NCBI RefSeq assembly: GCF_052857255.1
Contig: NC_135500.1
Span: 50,866,272 to 50,930,271 of the forward strand
DNA: 64,000 nucleotides
DNA from: Amblyomma americanum
Taxonomy: Eukaryota > Arthropoda > Arachnida > Ixodida > Ixodidae
Reading direction: 5' to 3'
The notes below the pieces were generated by a model that worked only from the letters and a program-made list of their open reading frames with translations, was not told where the DNA came from and did not search any database. Shown here piece after piece: positions 20,458-31,469 of this stretch; position 1 is the stretch's first letter; the number at the start of each line of letters is the position of its first letter. The translations under genes were made by a program, and so were the position numbers.

Positions 20458-20880
20458 CCGCCTTCACGGAGAACTGCTCGACGCTTCACCCACCTCGCCT
20501 TGCCCTGACCCCTCCGAGTGCGTGGTGCAACTGCGCTCCGCTCTGCGCTACAACACCGCTACAGACGACAACACTTGTGTTTGTCAGTCGCGATGCAGTG
20601 CGAAAGCCCTTGCAGCGCCCTTACGATGGCCCGTTTGGCATCATCAAGCGCAGTGACAAGTTATACACTCTTGATTTGCACGGTCGCCACGATTACGTTT
20701 CTATTGACCGCCTAAAAGCGGCCATCATTGAAGACCGGCTCCCCAGTGAAATTCGCGACCACGTAACGCCTCCCGTCCGCGTCGCCGCCACCCCACCGCA
20801 TTCTCCGACCTGCAATAAGAGATCCTCCGTATCGTTCAGGCTAACGCCTTTCAACGGGCTCGTTCACTAGCAGGGGGCCT
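20458..20880 (+). pseudogene. Ty3/gypsy integrase C-terminus and 3' coding end
   Basis: The frame reads VFVSRDAVRKPLQRPYDGPFGIIKRSDKLYTLDL then DYVSIDRLKAAIIED, the GPY/F-type C-terminal module of gypsy integrases, to a stop at 20868. Upstream (20470-20560, SPCPDPSECVVQLRSAL) is out of frame. AGCAGGGGG after the stop could be the polypurine tract, and TATATAGG follows at 20880. Confidence 0.75.
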
Positions 20881-21356
20881 ATATAGGAGCACATACGTGA
20901 CTGAGCGACGGAGCTACAGCCGGCGCCTTCCGTGATCTCCTATTCGCGCCAAGCACACTCGCCGCCGGCGCCATGCCGGCGCCGTCCACGCTTCTTGCGG
21001 CGTGGCTGGGCAAAGTATGAACTCGGCGGAATGACGCAGTTTTCCTCACCTCGCAGCCATCGTGGAGTCAGTCGGCCGCAGTCCTCCACTCGCTGCGGAG
21101 TGCTCTCAAAGTTGATGCTCAATACTGTTCATTTTGTAGATTTTGCGTGTACAGGTGTTTCCTTGTGTTTGCGTAATTATTTCACGTGAACACGAAGCCC
21201 ATTACGTCTACAAGCCTTTGGCTTTTGTGCCTTTCAGCTGCACGCGCAGCCTGTGCATCTTATCTGCGCTGCTTACCGATGGTTATAGCTTGTGCTGCTT
21301 CCCGGCTTTATTTAGTTTCCATCTCAACCGGATAAATTTTTTTGTTCAAATATAAA
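20881..21356. other. Possible LTR remnant and unassigned DNA
   Basis: It follows the gypsy coding end, begins with a TATATA box and contains CGCCGGCGCCATGCCGGCGCCG (20958-20980, self-complementary). No second LTR is in the window, so the assignment cannot be confirmed. Confidence 0.3.
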
Positions 21357-21770
21357 ATTGGTTTTGAGGAAATGAAATGGAGCAGTAACTGTCTAGATAT
21401 CTCGTTGGACACCTGAACTGCACCATAAGGGAAGGGAGGAAGGTGGGAGTGGAAGAAGCAAAGGAAAAAGGGTGCCATAGTGGAGGCCTCCGGAATAATT
21501 TCGACCACCTGGTGATCTTTAACGTGTACTGACATCGCTTTAAAGATCCCCAGGTAATATAAATTATTCCGGAGGCCTCCACTACAGCACCCCTTTCTCC
21601 CTTTCTGGTTAGTGGGTGTTTAGAATTCCAAAGCGATTCGGGGTACGAGGGACGCCGTAGTGAAGGGCTCCGGGAATTTCGACCACTTGGGGTTCTTTAA
21701 CGTGCACTGACATCGCACAGTACACGGCCCTCTTTCTTTCACTCCCTTTGTCCAGGAGATAAAATTTCGC
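21357..21770. repeat. SINE fragments in opposite orientations
   Basis: 21357-21539 is a reverse SINE body. At 21540 the sequence turns into the forward body (TTAAAGATCCCCAGGTAAT...CCGGAGGCCTCCACTACAGC, to 21606), and 21640-21745 is again reverse. The first two form an interrupted palindrome around 21540. Confidence 0.7.
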
Positions 21771-22530
21771 AGTACTTTTTGCTTGCGTGGTACGGTATTG
21801 CATATGAACAATATCTGTGAAAAAAAAATGCCGCAGGTAATCCACAAAGTGTTCATCAGGCTCGTAAGAAGGAAGAAAACTCAGATAATTCTTTTTTAAA
21901 GGCATTAGAAATGTCGACATCACTGGTACGGAAAAAAAAAACTTTTTTCCGAGGCTTTGTGGTGTAATTAAATTGCAGGGACACCATTTTATGGCCAGAA
22001 ATGCCATGAAGAACTTGAACATTTGTATTGCGGCACACGACAGCATTGTTAACAAGAAAAATGGTCCAGAAATGAGCTTTTGTTGCGTTAAATTGGAGTT
22101 CGTTCTTTCACCAGTTTCTTAAGTTGTGCAATAAAACGAGATGGACAAGTGACTCTGAAGTCCTTCAAAGCGGATCCGGGATGTTAGAAGTTCAGTTTAC
22201 TGCTGGCGCATTGAAATCTCCTAACAAACTGCAAGTGTGTTTCTATCGGAGTGGCTGTTCGGGCGAGTTTGTTTGCCATGACGGAACTTATAGTGGCACA
22301 GGAACTTGTTTAGTTGGCCAACGAACGTGTTATCAGCTTCGGGGAGAGGAGGGGGTGGCAAAATTCTCTATTAAGTTCATTCCACCAAAAGGAATACCTT
22401 TACAAGGAATACCTCTTACCTCTCTGTGTGTGAGTGGTTCAAGACCTTTGTTATTTGGTTTTGCTGTGTTTGCTGCAAACTTATTTTTTTCTGTTTTTGG
22501 TGAGTGCTTTAATAGCGTTGTTAACTACTT
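21771..22530. other. Unassigned AT-rich DNA
   Basis: The longest frame (22124-22552, 142 codons) shows no domain, signal peptide or repeat. Its 3' part merges with LINE-like UTR. I see no gene here. Confidence 0.3.
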
Positions 22531-22838
22531 TTGCTGTGTGTACTGCAAATAGGCTTATTTCTTGTTCTTCTGTCCTTTTTTATTCACATCTTTTATTTAT
22601 ATTGTATTGTGTACTGTTCTCTTAACAGTCAAGTTGTTTTTGTTCTCTCATTATTGTTAGTTTTACTGAAGCTTGTACTTTGTTTTATATGTTCTGTACT
22701 GTTCGTGTTTGTTTTCTGTTATGTTGAACTGTACAGCGCCGGACCAGGTGGTTGCTACGAATTGGTAAAAAGGAGTAGCCGGAGCCGCTGTGCAGCACCA
22801 ACCTCTTCTTTACTGTTCATGTAAATAAATAAATAATA
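22531..22838 (+). repeat. CR1-like LINE 3' UTR
   Basis: A T-rich stretch with GCGCCGGACCAGGTGG..., ending ATGTAAATAAATAAATAAT (AAATA-type tail), resembles the 3' ends of CR1-like copies at 16740 and 35158. No coding part is visible upstream. Confidence 0.5.
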
Positions 22839-23124
22839 CCTCTACAGTCACGCATTCTACTCCCGGAATGTCAGGTAGCCTTGATGAACGTAATTATTCC
22901 AACGATAAAATAACCACTCCGCCGCCTCAAGAATACCTGTCCTGTCAGTGCACCCTGTACCGAGGTAGTGCAATATTATCCTCAGTAATGCCATTTTGTG
23001 ACCAGGTATCAGTTATAATTACTACGTGTGTTTTTTTCCAGGTCGTCTGTTGAGTATGCAGCGCGCGTTCAGGTTGAAACGCCTAAATGTTTTCGTCTGT
23101 CCGCAGTGTCATTCAGAATTTTTA

Positions 23125-23434
23125 AAGCGTTAGCTCTTGCTCATCACGTTTCTCGATTTATTCTGGTCTGCTACCACCTCCCTTCGGCGTGAAATTTTCC
23201 AAGTCTGATGAATTCAAGATGGCGGCCCCCACAGTAAATCGATATAGCAACCCAATTGGTGATTGATTGGTGACGTCATTAGTATATCGAATTGGTGATT
23301 GATTGGTGACGTCACTGATATATCCAATTGACGACTGATTGGTCACGTCAGTTATAAATCCAAAATGTTGGCGAATAATGGTAATTGATGGCATCACTAA
23401 TTAATACAAGATGCCAGGAGCTAACGCTCCTTCA
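23125..23434. mobile_element. Small inverted-repeat element with internal 36-bp tandem repeats
   Basis: AGCGTTAGCTC at 23126-23136 is matched by GAGCTAACGCT at 23419-23429, giving about 15 bp of terminal inverted repeat with adjacent bases. The interior (23253-23370) holds three 36-bp units, each with GATTGGTGACGTCA or a close variant. Length 310 bp, non-coding, MITE-like. No clear target duplication. Confidence 0.55.
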
Positions 23435-24309
23435 ACGTCCTCAAGACGGTGGCGGCATGTTTTTTGGTTTGATAGGCACGTTGACCAGCACACACCCTTA
23501 ATCTTCTTAGTAGCGTCCCATTCGTGCATATCGCCGTCATGTATCGTCTTGTCATGAAGCTCGACTTTGCTTCCTATGCTCTTTCATCGGCGTTACTATC
23601 CCGCAGTTACTTTCTAATTTTTCTTGTGGTAGTAGGAAAGTCATCTCAGATAGAAATTGTGTCTTTATTTTTAGCTTCATGAAACTTCTGTGCATACTTA
23701 ATTTGTCACGGGGATCTTGGACCATCATGATAACTGGCCGAGGTTTGTTTATGATTACTAGCACGCTCACTCGCACTCATAACCACTCACTCACTCTCAT
23801 GACCACTCACGTTCACTCACTGTTTCCGTGTTTGCTGACAACGGAGGGGATGAGAGGTTTAGTGCCGCGGCCGACGGTGCTAGTGGCCCCTCTTGCACCG
23901 AGTGGGCCTCAAAGGTGTGGTGGTGAGCCACCCGGGTCTCTGTCAGGCTTTTTGGCCAATTTTAACTCTTTCGATGCTCGAAGGAAGTGCTCATTTGTCA
24001 CGTATTTATTACTACCTCGAAGGCCCCGTTGAAGGGGTATTACATAAGAGGGCATAACTCTGTTTTGATTTGATGACTTGAATAGTGATGGATCAGTATG
24101 AAGCAGGACTTGGTCGGGTAAATCATGCTAGTCTTTCGCGGTGCATACAAAAAATGAGGACAGATGGGCAGATGTGCGGGCAGGCGGAGGATAGGTGGTC
24201 TTTTCATGGTTCGTGCGGCTCGGGGTTCGGTAGGCTGGGATGACAACAGACTCGTGCGGAACATGATAATAGAACTTGTGATGTGACGTCGGCTAGTGAA
24301 AATTGAGAG
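23435..24309. other. Unassigned DNA
   Basis: Contains a short CACTCACTCTCATGACC-type imperfect repeat (23760-23820). Frames of up to 117 codons carry no motif. Confidence 0.25.
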
Positions 24310-26650
24310 ATGAGCATTGCGTTTTAGTTTGGTGACACTTTAATGATAAGAATAAGTAGAGAAGATGACCTTAGAGGGTGTGGTTTTGAATTGCTTCTAG
24401 CGTATTAGAAAGATTATTTTGATTAGGGCCCCGATAGCGCAAGCATACTCAAGTTTAGACGGTACAAATGTTAAATAGGCTAGTGATTTCAACGATGGTG
24501 GTGCTAGACGTAACGTTCGCCGAAAATAGCCGAGGACGCGATCGGCTTCTTTTGAGATTTGTGTTACATGGTATGAACACCTAAGATCATGCGTTAAATC
24601 AAGGCCTAAGTATTGGTAAGTTGTTACAGGGGTGATTTCAGAGTTAGCAATGAAGTGCTTTGAAGATGAGTCAGAGTGGCGCGTGTCGAAGGAGATAAGT
24701 TTTTTTTTTGCGTTAAGCGACATTAGCCATTTATCACATCAAGATCTATGTCGGATTGAAGGCGCTGGTGATCATTGTTATTGAGTATATGACGGTGAAG
24801 AACACAATGATAAACGAAGAAGCGTATGTTCGAGTGTATGTCAGTTTGCAGGTAATTATATAGATAGGAAAATGAAGGGGCCCGAGGACTGTGCCTTGCG
24901 GTACCTCAGAAATAACAGAGGAGCGGGAAGATGAACATTTTTTAGCAAAAACAAACTGCTGCCGGTTAGTTAGAAAGTTACGAATCCAGGCAAGAACAAG
25001 TAAATTGATATCAAGATGTGGGAGTTAAAAAAAAAAAGCCGTTTCTGTGGAACATTGTTAAAGGCTTTTTCGAAGTCTAAAAAGAGGATGTCCACTAGAA
25101 TGTTGAGATCAAGTTTAGCGCATAGGTCATTAACAAATAGACCTAATTGAGTATCACAAGAAATGCCCTTTATGTATCCGTGCTGGTTAGCGTGAAATAA
25201 ATTAAGAGAAAGTAGAAATTTCATGATGTGAAAGAAGATTACGTGTTCCATTAGCTTTGATGGAACGCCAGTAATGGATAGCGGACGGTAATTGTGACGA
25301 GAAGGTAAAGACCCTTTCTTTTGGTACTGGAATGACTTTACCCTCTTTCCAGTCGTGCGGTACAGTGCCCGATGAAAGAGATTGCTGAAAGATATTGGAG
25401 AGCAGGAAACTTGTGGGCATGTTTGTGTTTTTTACTACCCTTACATTAATGTCATTTATACCTGCTGATGAGGTTAGTTTCAAAGAATCAATTATTTTGA
25501 CAATACCACAGGATTCGAATGATATATCGGGCATAACAGGGAAACCTGAGGACGGAAAATCAGGTAGATCCGCGTATGGTTCGCGAGTAAATACAGAACT
25601 AAACGTTTGGCTACACACTTCGGCAACATTCTGCTCGGCAACTGCAGTGTTATCATCGTCGCGGAGTGCTATTGTGCTGCTAGGGTTAGGATTAATGCAC
25701 TTAAAAATTGACGAAGGTTTAGGCGCAACATTCCGAGGAGTTTGATGTTAAAAAAATGTTTGCTTAGATTTAAAAACTTGAGCGTTATAAAACTTTTCGG
25801 CTTCGTAATATTTCTTACACGTGCGAAGATTATCATTTCTTCTGGCAGCCCGAAAAAGCCTTTTCTGCTTGTTATTGGCGCGTTTTAATGTATTATTGAA
25901 CCAAGGGGTAGAAACGCGCTCACTCACAGTAATTGTAGGAATGTACCGCTCGATGAGGTTATTCATTTTATTCTTAAACAGAAGCCAGTCTCGGTAGATC
26001 TTTGCTTAAAATCAATAAGGAACCAAGCACAGAAATTATCAAGTTCATCGTTAATGCTACTGTAATCGCCTTTATCATATAGATTGAGTGTTCTGGTTGC
26101 TTTGTTTTTGGTTTTGGTACGTGGCTCAGAAACTTGGCGAGGAATATCGAATGATCACTAAGTCCTGGAAGATATGAAAGGGATAACAGTTTCTCTGCAT
26201 GGGGCGTTAGTATCAGATCAAGTATGCTGGATAATTGTGCAGCTTGTCTTTTGGGGGAAGAGACTAGTTGGGTTAAAGCAATGGTTTGACATGTGTTCAT
26301 AAAAAAACATTCTGTGGAATTTGATGCGATCTCGGAAGGGCAAGACCAGTTTTTCGCAGGGAAGTTAAAATCGCCTAATATAAGGACAGTAGCATGCGGA
26401 ATGTTCTAGGTTGCACTGTTAATAGGGTCATGAAATAGTGTAACGAACGAAGCGTCGCTGCCTGGAGCAGGGTAAACACTGTAGATTAAAATGGGCGAAT
26501 AAGATGCGGTGGAGCAGATGAACAATATTTCAAGGGGTGAGTCAATTTTTAAATCGAACCATTGAATGTTACGTTTAATTTTGAAAATGTTATGGGTAAC
26601 TGATTGATCGATGTTGGTTATCGACAAATCGATGGTGTTGACCTTGAAGT
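24310..26650 (-). pseudogene. CR1-like LINE, near full ORF2, inactive
   Basis: Minus-strand order: endonuclease N-part (26406-26640; YSVYPAPGSDASFV), GDFNFPAKNW near 26365, SDHSIF near 26150, linker (TPWFNNTLKRANNKQKRLF), RT start (ISFESCGIVKIIDSLKLTSSAGIND, VPHDWKEGKVIPVPK), FLDFEKAFNNVP (first catalytic Asp kept, following Asp changed), GTVLGPLIF, and the thumb (YQYLGLDLTHDLRC). The catalytic ADD is replaced by VYHC, so it is dead. The 3' end is near 24310. Confidence 0.75.
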
Positions 26651-27234
26651 CTTCTATAGTTCGCTGATCCGGCGACACGTTGCGTAACAGACTGGACAAC
26701 TTCTTCGGAACACTATATACTTTATTGCACGGGCGCTCACCAGCGACCTGCCCTCCGATCTCCTCTGTCACAATGCTCAGCGCTTCGTTGTCATCTCCTC
26801 TGCCTTGAGGGGGTGATGGGCTTTGAGCTCGCTCTAGCAGTACCACCGCCTTCTGCTCACTTCGCTCTTTCTGGAGAGATTATTTCATCTGCCTGTACCT
26901 TTGGCTATCGCGAGTTCGCGCTCTCAAGATCCCAGACTGACATCGCCCAGCTCATTTTCGAGGTAAATACCTCGCCTGGACCGTAATGCGTTCCTGGTGT
27001 AATGCCCACTCGAACACCTGAAAGCGGCCATCACACCTGTTGCTCATAACCCTGCGGCTCGAGCGCTACGGAGGCAAGCAGATGGGAAGGGGGAGTCACT
27101 CTACTGTCGCGTCGCTGCCCATGGCTCTTGCGACCTCTCCGCACCTCTCTGGACGATGTTCGTCGGAAAGGTGCGGTGTAGTGACAACACACTGATAAGG
27201 TCTCAAATTAGTATAGATTTGAAAAGGTAACGGA
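26651..27234. other. Unassigned DNA between CR1-like and RTE copies
   Basis: 26690-27180 is more GC-rich than its surroundings and has no motif-bearing frame. An LTR or a non-autonomous element is possible, but no partner copy was found here. Confidence 0.25.
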
Positions 27235-28457
27235 AGACACTAGTGAAGCGGAAACCCATTAACGAGATAGCTCTAATAGGGAAAATATAGGAATTCCGTA
27301 TTCGGCTGCAGAACAGATATTCTGCTTTAACTGAGGGACACGACATTAATGTTCAAAAAATGAGTGATAATCTCACTGCTATCATTACGGAGTGCGGCGT
27401 AGAAGTAGCTGGTAGGATGGTTCGACAGGATACCGACAAGCTATCTCAGAAGAGGAAATATCTGATTAACAAACGTCAAAGCATGAGGGCGTCTAGCCCT
27501 TGAGACAGAATCGAACTAGCAGAACTGTAGAAGTTAATAAACAAGCGCAAGGAAGCCGACATAATGAAGTTTAATATGGGAAGAATCGAGCATGCTCTAA
27601 AGAACGAAGGTAGGTTAAAAGCGGCGAAGAGGAAACTAGGCAAAACTAAAAACCAGATGGATGTGTTAAGAGACAAGAAGGGCAATGTCATTAGCCATAT
27701 GGATAAGATAATTAAAATACCCGAAAAGTTCTACACAAATTTATAGAGTAGCCAATATAATCACAACGTTCATGATAGCGACAGTAGCGCACAGCAATGC
27801 GTCATCCCGCCAGTAACGAAAGAGGAAGTAAAGAAAGCCTTAGGAGCAACGCAAAGGGGAAAAGCAGTTGGTGAGGATCAGGTAACAGCAGACCTGTTGA
27901 ACGATGGAGGGGAGATTGTGCTAGAAAAACTAGCCACCCTGTTTCCGCAATGCCTTATGACCTTGATCGTACCACAAGCTTAGAAGATCGCTAACGTTAT
28001 CTTAATTCATAACAAAGGAGACGCCAAGTATTTGAAAAATTACAGACCGATAAGCTTATTATCGGTTGCCTACAAGGCATTTACTAAGGTAAGTCTAAGG
28101 CAACCTTAGACTTCAATCAACCAAATGATCAGTCAGTCTTTCGTAAAGGATAGTCCACAATAAACCATATTCACACTATTAATCAGGTGTTAGACCAATA
28201 AGCAGAATATGACCAACCCCTATATATTGTCTTTATTGATTACGAGAAAGCATTTGACTCATTGGAAACCTCAGCAGTCATGCAGGCATTGCGGAATCAG
28301 GGTGTAGATGAGCCTTATATCAAAATACTGGAAGGTATAAGAACTGCACAGCTACCATAGTCCTCCATGAAGTCAGCAATAAAATTCCAATAAGGAAGGG
28401 CGTCAGGCAGGGAGTCACGATCTTGCCAGTGCTGTTCACCGCATGTTTACAGAAGGT
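27235..28457 (+). pseudogene. RTE-clade LINE, 5' segment of a copy split by a Penelope-like element
   Basis: Coding fragments start in the linker (27544-27746; KFNMGRIEHALKNEGRLKAAKRKLG) and pass a segment with AVGEDQVTADLLNDGG. They reach NYRPISLL (28040) and FIDYEKAFDSLETSAVMQAL (28235). The copy is broken at TACAGAAGGT (28448-28457) and resumes after the insertion. Stops are frequent. Confidence 0.75.
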
Positions 28458-28504
28458 GATACTAGATACTAGTGAGTCGCACCGACCAAAAATTAAGATG
28501 GAAT

Positions 28505-28560
28505 GACGTTTCGGCTCCCACACGGGAGCCTTGTTCACAATGAGGCAAAACGTTGCGGTG
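28505..28560 (-). ncRNA. Degenerate hammerhead-like motif of the Penelope-like element
   Basis: On the minus strand, TTGTGAACAA (28531-28540) replaces the CUGAUGA box. It is followed by a 7-bp stem with a 4-nt loop (28513-28530) and GAAAC (28508-28512). The stem II and GAAAC parts are intact; the catalytic CUGAUGA is not, so self-cleavage is doubtful. Confidence 0.5.
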
Positions 28561-28662
28561 GTGCCTTTTTTATGCGGCGTATATGCGATCCCAGGCATCT
28601 CGCGTAGATAGGTGGAAAATTCCCGTCATTACGATGGATAGTATGCGCTGTTGTTTGGATGA

Positions 28663-29364
28663 TCAGCGACTCAAGATAGAGCCGTGATTCTCTTTGGCGA
28701 CCACACGTGCCTCTGCCCAGTTGATATTGTGGCTGGCAGATACTGAATGCTCGGCAAGCGCATTTTGTTCTGCGCGCCGGTTCTTCACGTCATTCTTATG
28801 TTCACGTAATCTGCGTGCAAAATCTCCTGTTTCGCCTATGTATACTGATGGGCAGTCGGCACATGGAAACTGATAAACAACGCCAAGGAATCTTTCTTTC
28901 TTGAGCCCGTTCTTGACATTGACAAGTTGGCTTCTCAGTTTTTGAGATGGAACATGAGCAGTGTGCACACCATATGAACGTAAGATACGCGCAAATGCAT
29001 CACTGATGCCTGGGACGCATGGGAGAGCCGTTCGCTTTTCTGTGCTTTCGGCTGGCTGCATCCTAGGGCGGTCAAGTTTTCGCTGCATGGAGTCGATGAT
29101 GTGCACCGGGTAACCGCAGGTCGTCAAATCACTTCGTATGTGTTTCGATTCAGCCGCTTGGTCTTCCCGCCTGGGACATACTTTCATGCGTCGGAGGAGC
29201 GTTGAAACAACCGAACGTTTTTGGCAATCTGGGTGAATTGACCTGTAACTGAGGTAACGGCCGGTATGTGTAGGTTTCCGGTAAACGCTGAAATGTAATC
29301 TAGAGGAATCTCTTGTGACAAGCAGATCCAAAAATGGGAGACGGCCATCGATTTCTTCTTCCAC
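28663..29364 (-). CDS. Penelope-like RT C-terminus plus GIY-YIG endonuclease (partial)
   Basis: The open frame of 233 codons has LPFLDLLVTRDSSRLHFSVYRKPTHTGRY (conserved end of Penelope RT), HPDCQKRSVVSTLLRRM, and FPCADCPSVYIGETGDFARRLREHKNDV (GIY-YIG-type nuclease with a C-x2-C just before it), then AEHSVSASHNINWAEARVV. It has no stop within, but the catalytic RT part is missing, so it is a partial gene. Penelope-like elements are known to combine these two domains. Confidence 0.8.
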   Translation of the reverse strand: MEEEIDGRLPFLDLLVTRDSSRLHFSVYRKPTHTGRYLSYRSIHPDCQKRSVVSTLLRRMKVCPRREDQAAESKHIRSDLTTCGYPVHIIDSMQRKLDRPRMQPAESTEKRTALPCVPGISDAFARILRSYGVHTAHVPSQKLRSQLVNVKNGLKKERFLGVVYQFPCADCPSVYIGETGDFARRLREHKNDVKNRRAEQNALAEHSVSASHNINWAEARVVAKENHGSILSR

Positions 29365-29400
29365 GGTGAACTGTATGGCTGGCTCTATGCTGTTCAGTTG

Positions 29401-30185
29401 TACAGAAGGTATTCCGAGGCCTGAATTGGGAAGAGCTGGGGATAACAGTTAATGGAGAATACCTAAATAATCTGCGATTCGCTGAAGACATTGCCCTGCT
29501 GAGTCACTCAGGAGGTGAGCTCCAAATCATGATCAATAAGTTAGAGAGAGCAGGAAGGTGGGAATTAAAATTAACATGCAAAAAAAACCAAAGTAATGTT
29601 CTGCAGTCTAGCAATGGAACAGCAGTTCACAATTAATAGCGAGGTGCTGGAAGTGGTAAATCAATATGTCTACTTAGGGCAGGTAGTGGCCTCTGATCCG
29701 GATCATGAGAGGGAAATGACTAAAAGAGTAAGAATGGGGTGAAGCGCGTACGGCAGGTTCTCTCAGATCATGGATGGCAGTTTGCCAATATCCCTGAAGA
29801 GAAAAGTGTACAACAGCTGTACCTTACCGGTGCTCACCTACGGGGCTGAAACGTGGAGGCTAACGAAAAGGGTTCAGCTTAAGTTAAGGACAACACAGCG
29901 AAGTAGGGAAAGAAAAATAGCGGTTACGTTAAGAGACCGGCAGGGAGCAGAGTGGGTGAGGGAACAAACGCGTGTTAATGACATCCTAGTCGAAATCAAG
30001 AGGAAGAAATGGGCTTGGGCAGGGCATGTAATGCGAAAGCAAGATAACCGCTGGTCCTTAAGTTACGGTAACGGAGTAGATTCCAAGAGAAGGCAAGCGT
30101 AGCAGGGGGCGGCAGAAGATTATGTGGGCGGATGAGATTAAGAAGTTTGCATGCATCCCGTGGGCGCAGCTACCAAAGGACATGG
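29401..30185 (+). pseudogene. RTE-clade LINE, 3' segment of the split copy
   Basis: Resumes with VFRGLNWEELGITVNGEYLNNLRFAEDIALL, where FADD has become FAED (catalytic Asp to Glu). The frame 29770-30102 has SLPISLKRKVYNSCTLPVLTYGAETWRLTKR, RQGAEWVREQTRVNDILVE and KKWAWAGHVMRKQDNRW. The end merges into an I-like LINE tail at about 30185. Confidence 0.8.
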
Positions 30186-30560
30186 TCTGTTGAAGAGAGG
30201 AAAAACGTTTAATGGATAGAATGTTTGGGTGGGCCCCATTCCTGGAGCCCATTGGCTTTTGCCGCCGCTCTTGGCCGGTTCACCAGCGAAAGCTGCATGA
30301 CCCTCCGAAAGTCAGCTGGACAGGGCCGCCTCCCAGTGCTCAGTTGTTGGTTCATTGAATCTTGGTATAGCTGGGTTTTTCTGGCATGCCCATACTATAT
30401 GGTATAATTCAGCCACTTCACTGCAGAAGGCGCAGTGCGGATCATACGAATTTGGAAACATATAGCTGAATATGGCAGGATTCATATAACTATTCGATTG
30501 CAATTTCCTTTAACCGAGCCCTTGCTCCCTGTTTAGATTTTTCTGTGGTTCGGCGCATAC
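30186..30560 (-). pseudogene. I-like LINE 3' end with zinc-finger tail
   Basis: The minus frame gives DPHCAFCSEVAELYHIVWACQKNPA, the C-x2-C...H...C finger at the C-terminus of I-like LINEs, then TTEHWEAALSS. It ends with ATTAAACGTTTTTCC. Only the last 370 bp are present. Confidence 0.65.
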
Positions 30561-31404
30561 TTTCCTCGTTAAGTGCAAAGCCAATAACGTCAGACAAGTA
30601 TAGGCATACTGTCGCTCATTATCGCCTCCCCCGAGTGCTGGCTTCTTTCTCGTTTGTCAATTCAGGCGCCATGGCTCCGAGCAGAGGTCTGTCAATTAAG
30701 GTCATAGAATTGTGGCCAGCGGACACCACGCGTTCTTGTGGGTCTTACAGTTCACACTGGAATTCCCGAAGCTTTAGCGCCTACGCATAAGAGGAAGCGC
30801 CGACGCGAGAAACTAGGGTAGCAGTCGTAGTACGAGACGATGAGGCCGATCGCGCAGCGAGACTTCGGGATTATAGCACCAGAAATTCCGCACAACTATA
30901 CCAATCTAGCGCCACTCTGCGTAGTAGCAGCCAGGAGTTCGCAGCAACGTTCACTAGCACTGATTTTTCTGTTCAGGCAAATTTAGCGCAATTTTTCTTG
31001 CAAACAGGCTGTTTTTTATGCGAACTAAACGCAGCAAATAATATTCCTAAAAAAAACGTCAGCTTGTTAGTACGTCCATAGCCGTTTTGTTGCAGGCAGA
31101 TTTTGCCGCAAGGACTGATATCAATTTATTTTCTCAATTTCACGCCTTAACTCTGTTTTCGAAACAAAAATAATTTCATGGTGCTTTGCGTTTTATTCTA
31201 TGAATTCTTAGTCGTAATATTCAAATTTCCAAATATTTTGATAGTTAATGCTAAATTTTGTACTTCAGCCTAAAAGAATACCTGTAGGTGTTTTCTCTTG
31301 TTAAACTGAGAATTGGCTTTCTTGAGGCCTGGAGATATTATATAGATACACGAATATTGCTTTTCAGTCAGAATTATAAATGGCTCCTAAAAGATAACAG
31401 TCCC
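30561..31404. other. Unassigned AT-rich DNA
   Basis: No motif-bearing frame or repeat is recognised. Confidence 0.25.
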
Positions 31405-31455
31405 CGCGGTGTCTCAGTGGTTATGTGTTCGGCTCCTTGAGCTTCGCAGGAAAAA
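31405..31455 (+). repeat. Truncated tRNA-type SINE head
   Basis: CCCCGCGGTGTCTCAGTGG followed by TTATGTGTTCGGCTCC matches the start of the SINE family at 20028-20333 (TGGCTCAGTGGTTA); the B box and body are absent. Confidence 0.45.
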
Positions 31456-31469
31456 CCCTTGCTAAATTC

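Larger units (their letters stand above)
28458..29400 (-). mobile_element. Penelope-like element, 5'-truncated, with 10-bp TSD
   Basis: TACAGAAGGT occurs at 28448-28457 and again at 29401-29410. The RTE copy at 15733 has the corresponding site once. The 943 bp between encode the end of a Penelope-type RT and a GIY-YIG endonuclease. Near the end in element direction is the hairpin GGCTCCC-GTGT-GGGAGCC followed by GAAAC, as in the hammerhead motifs of Penelope-like elements. Confidence 0.85.

Noticed and set aside
22124..22552. 142-codon frame as a possible host gene
   Set aside because: No domain, signal peptide or splice context. It runs into LINE-like UTR and has no support beyond length.
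23253..23370. CRISPR-like array
   Set aside because: The 36-bp units are adjacent tandem repeats without unique spacers, in an evidently eukaryotic context.
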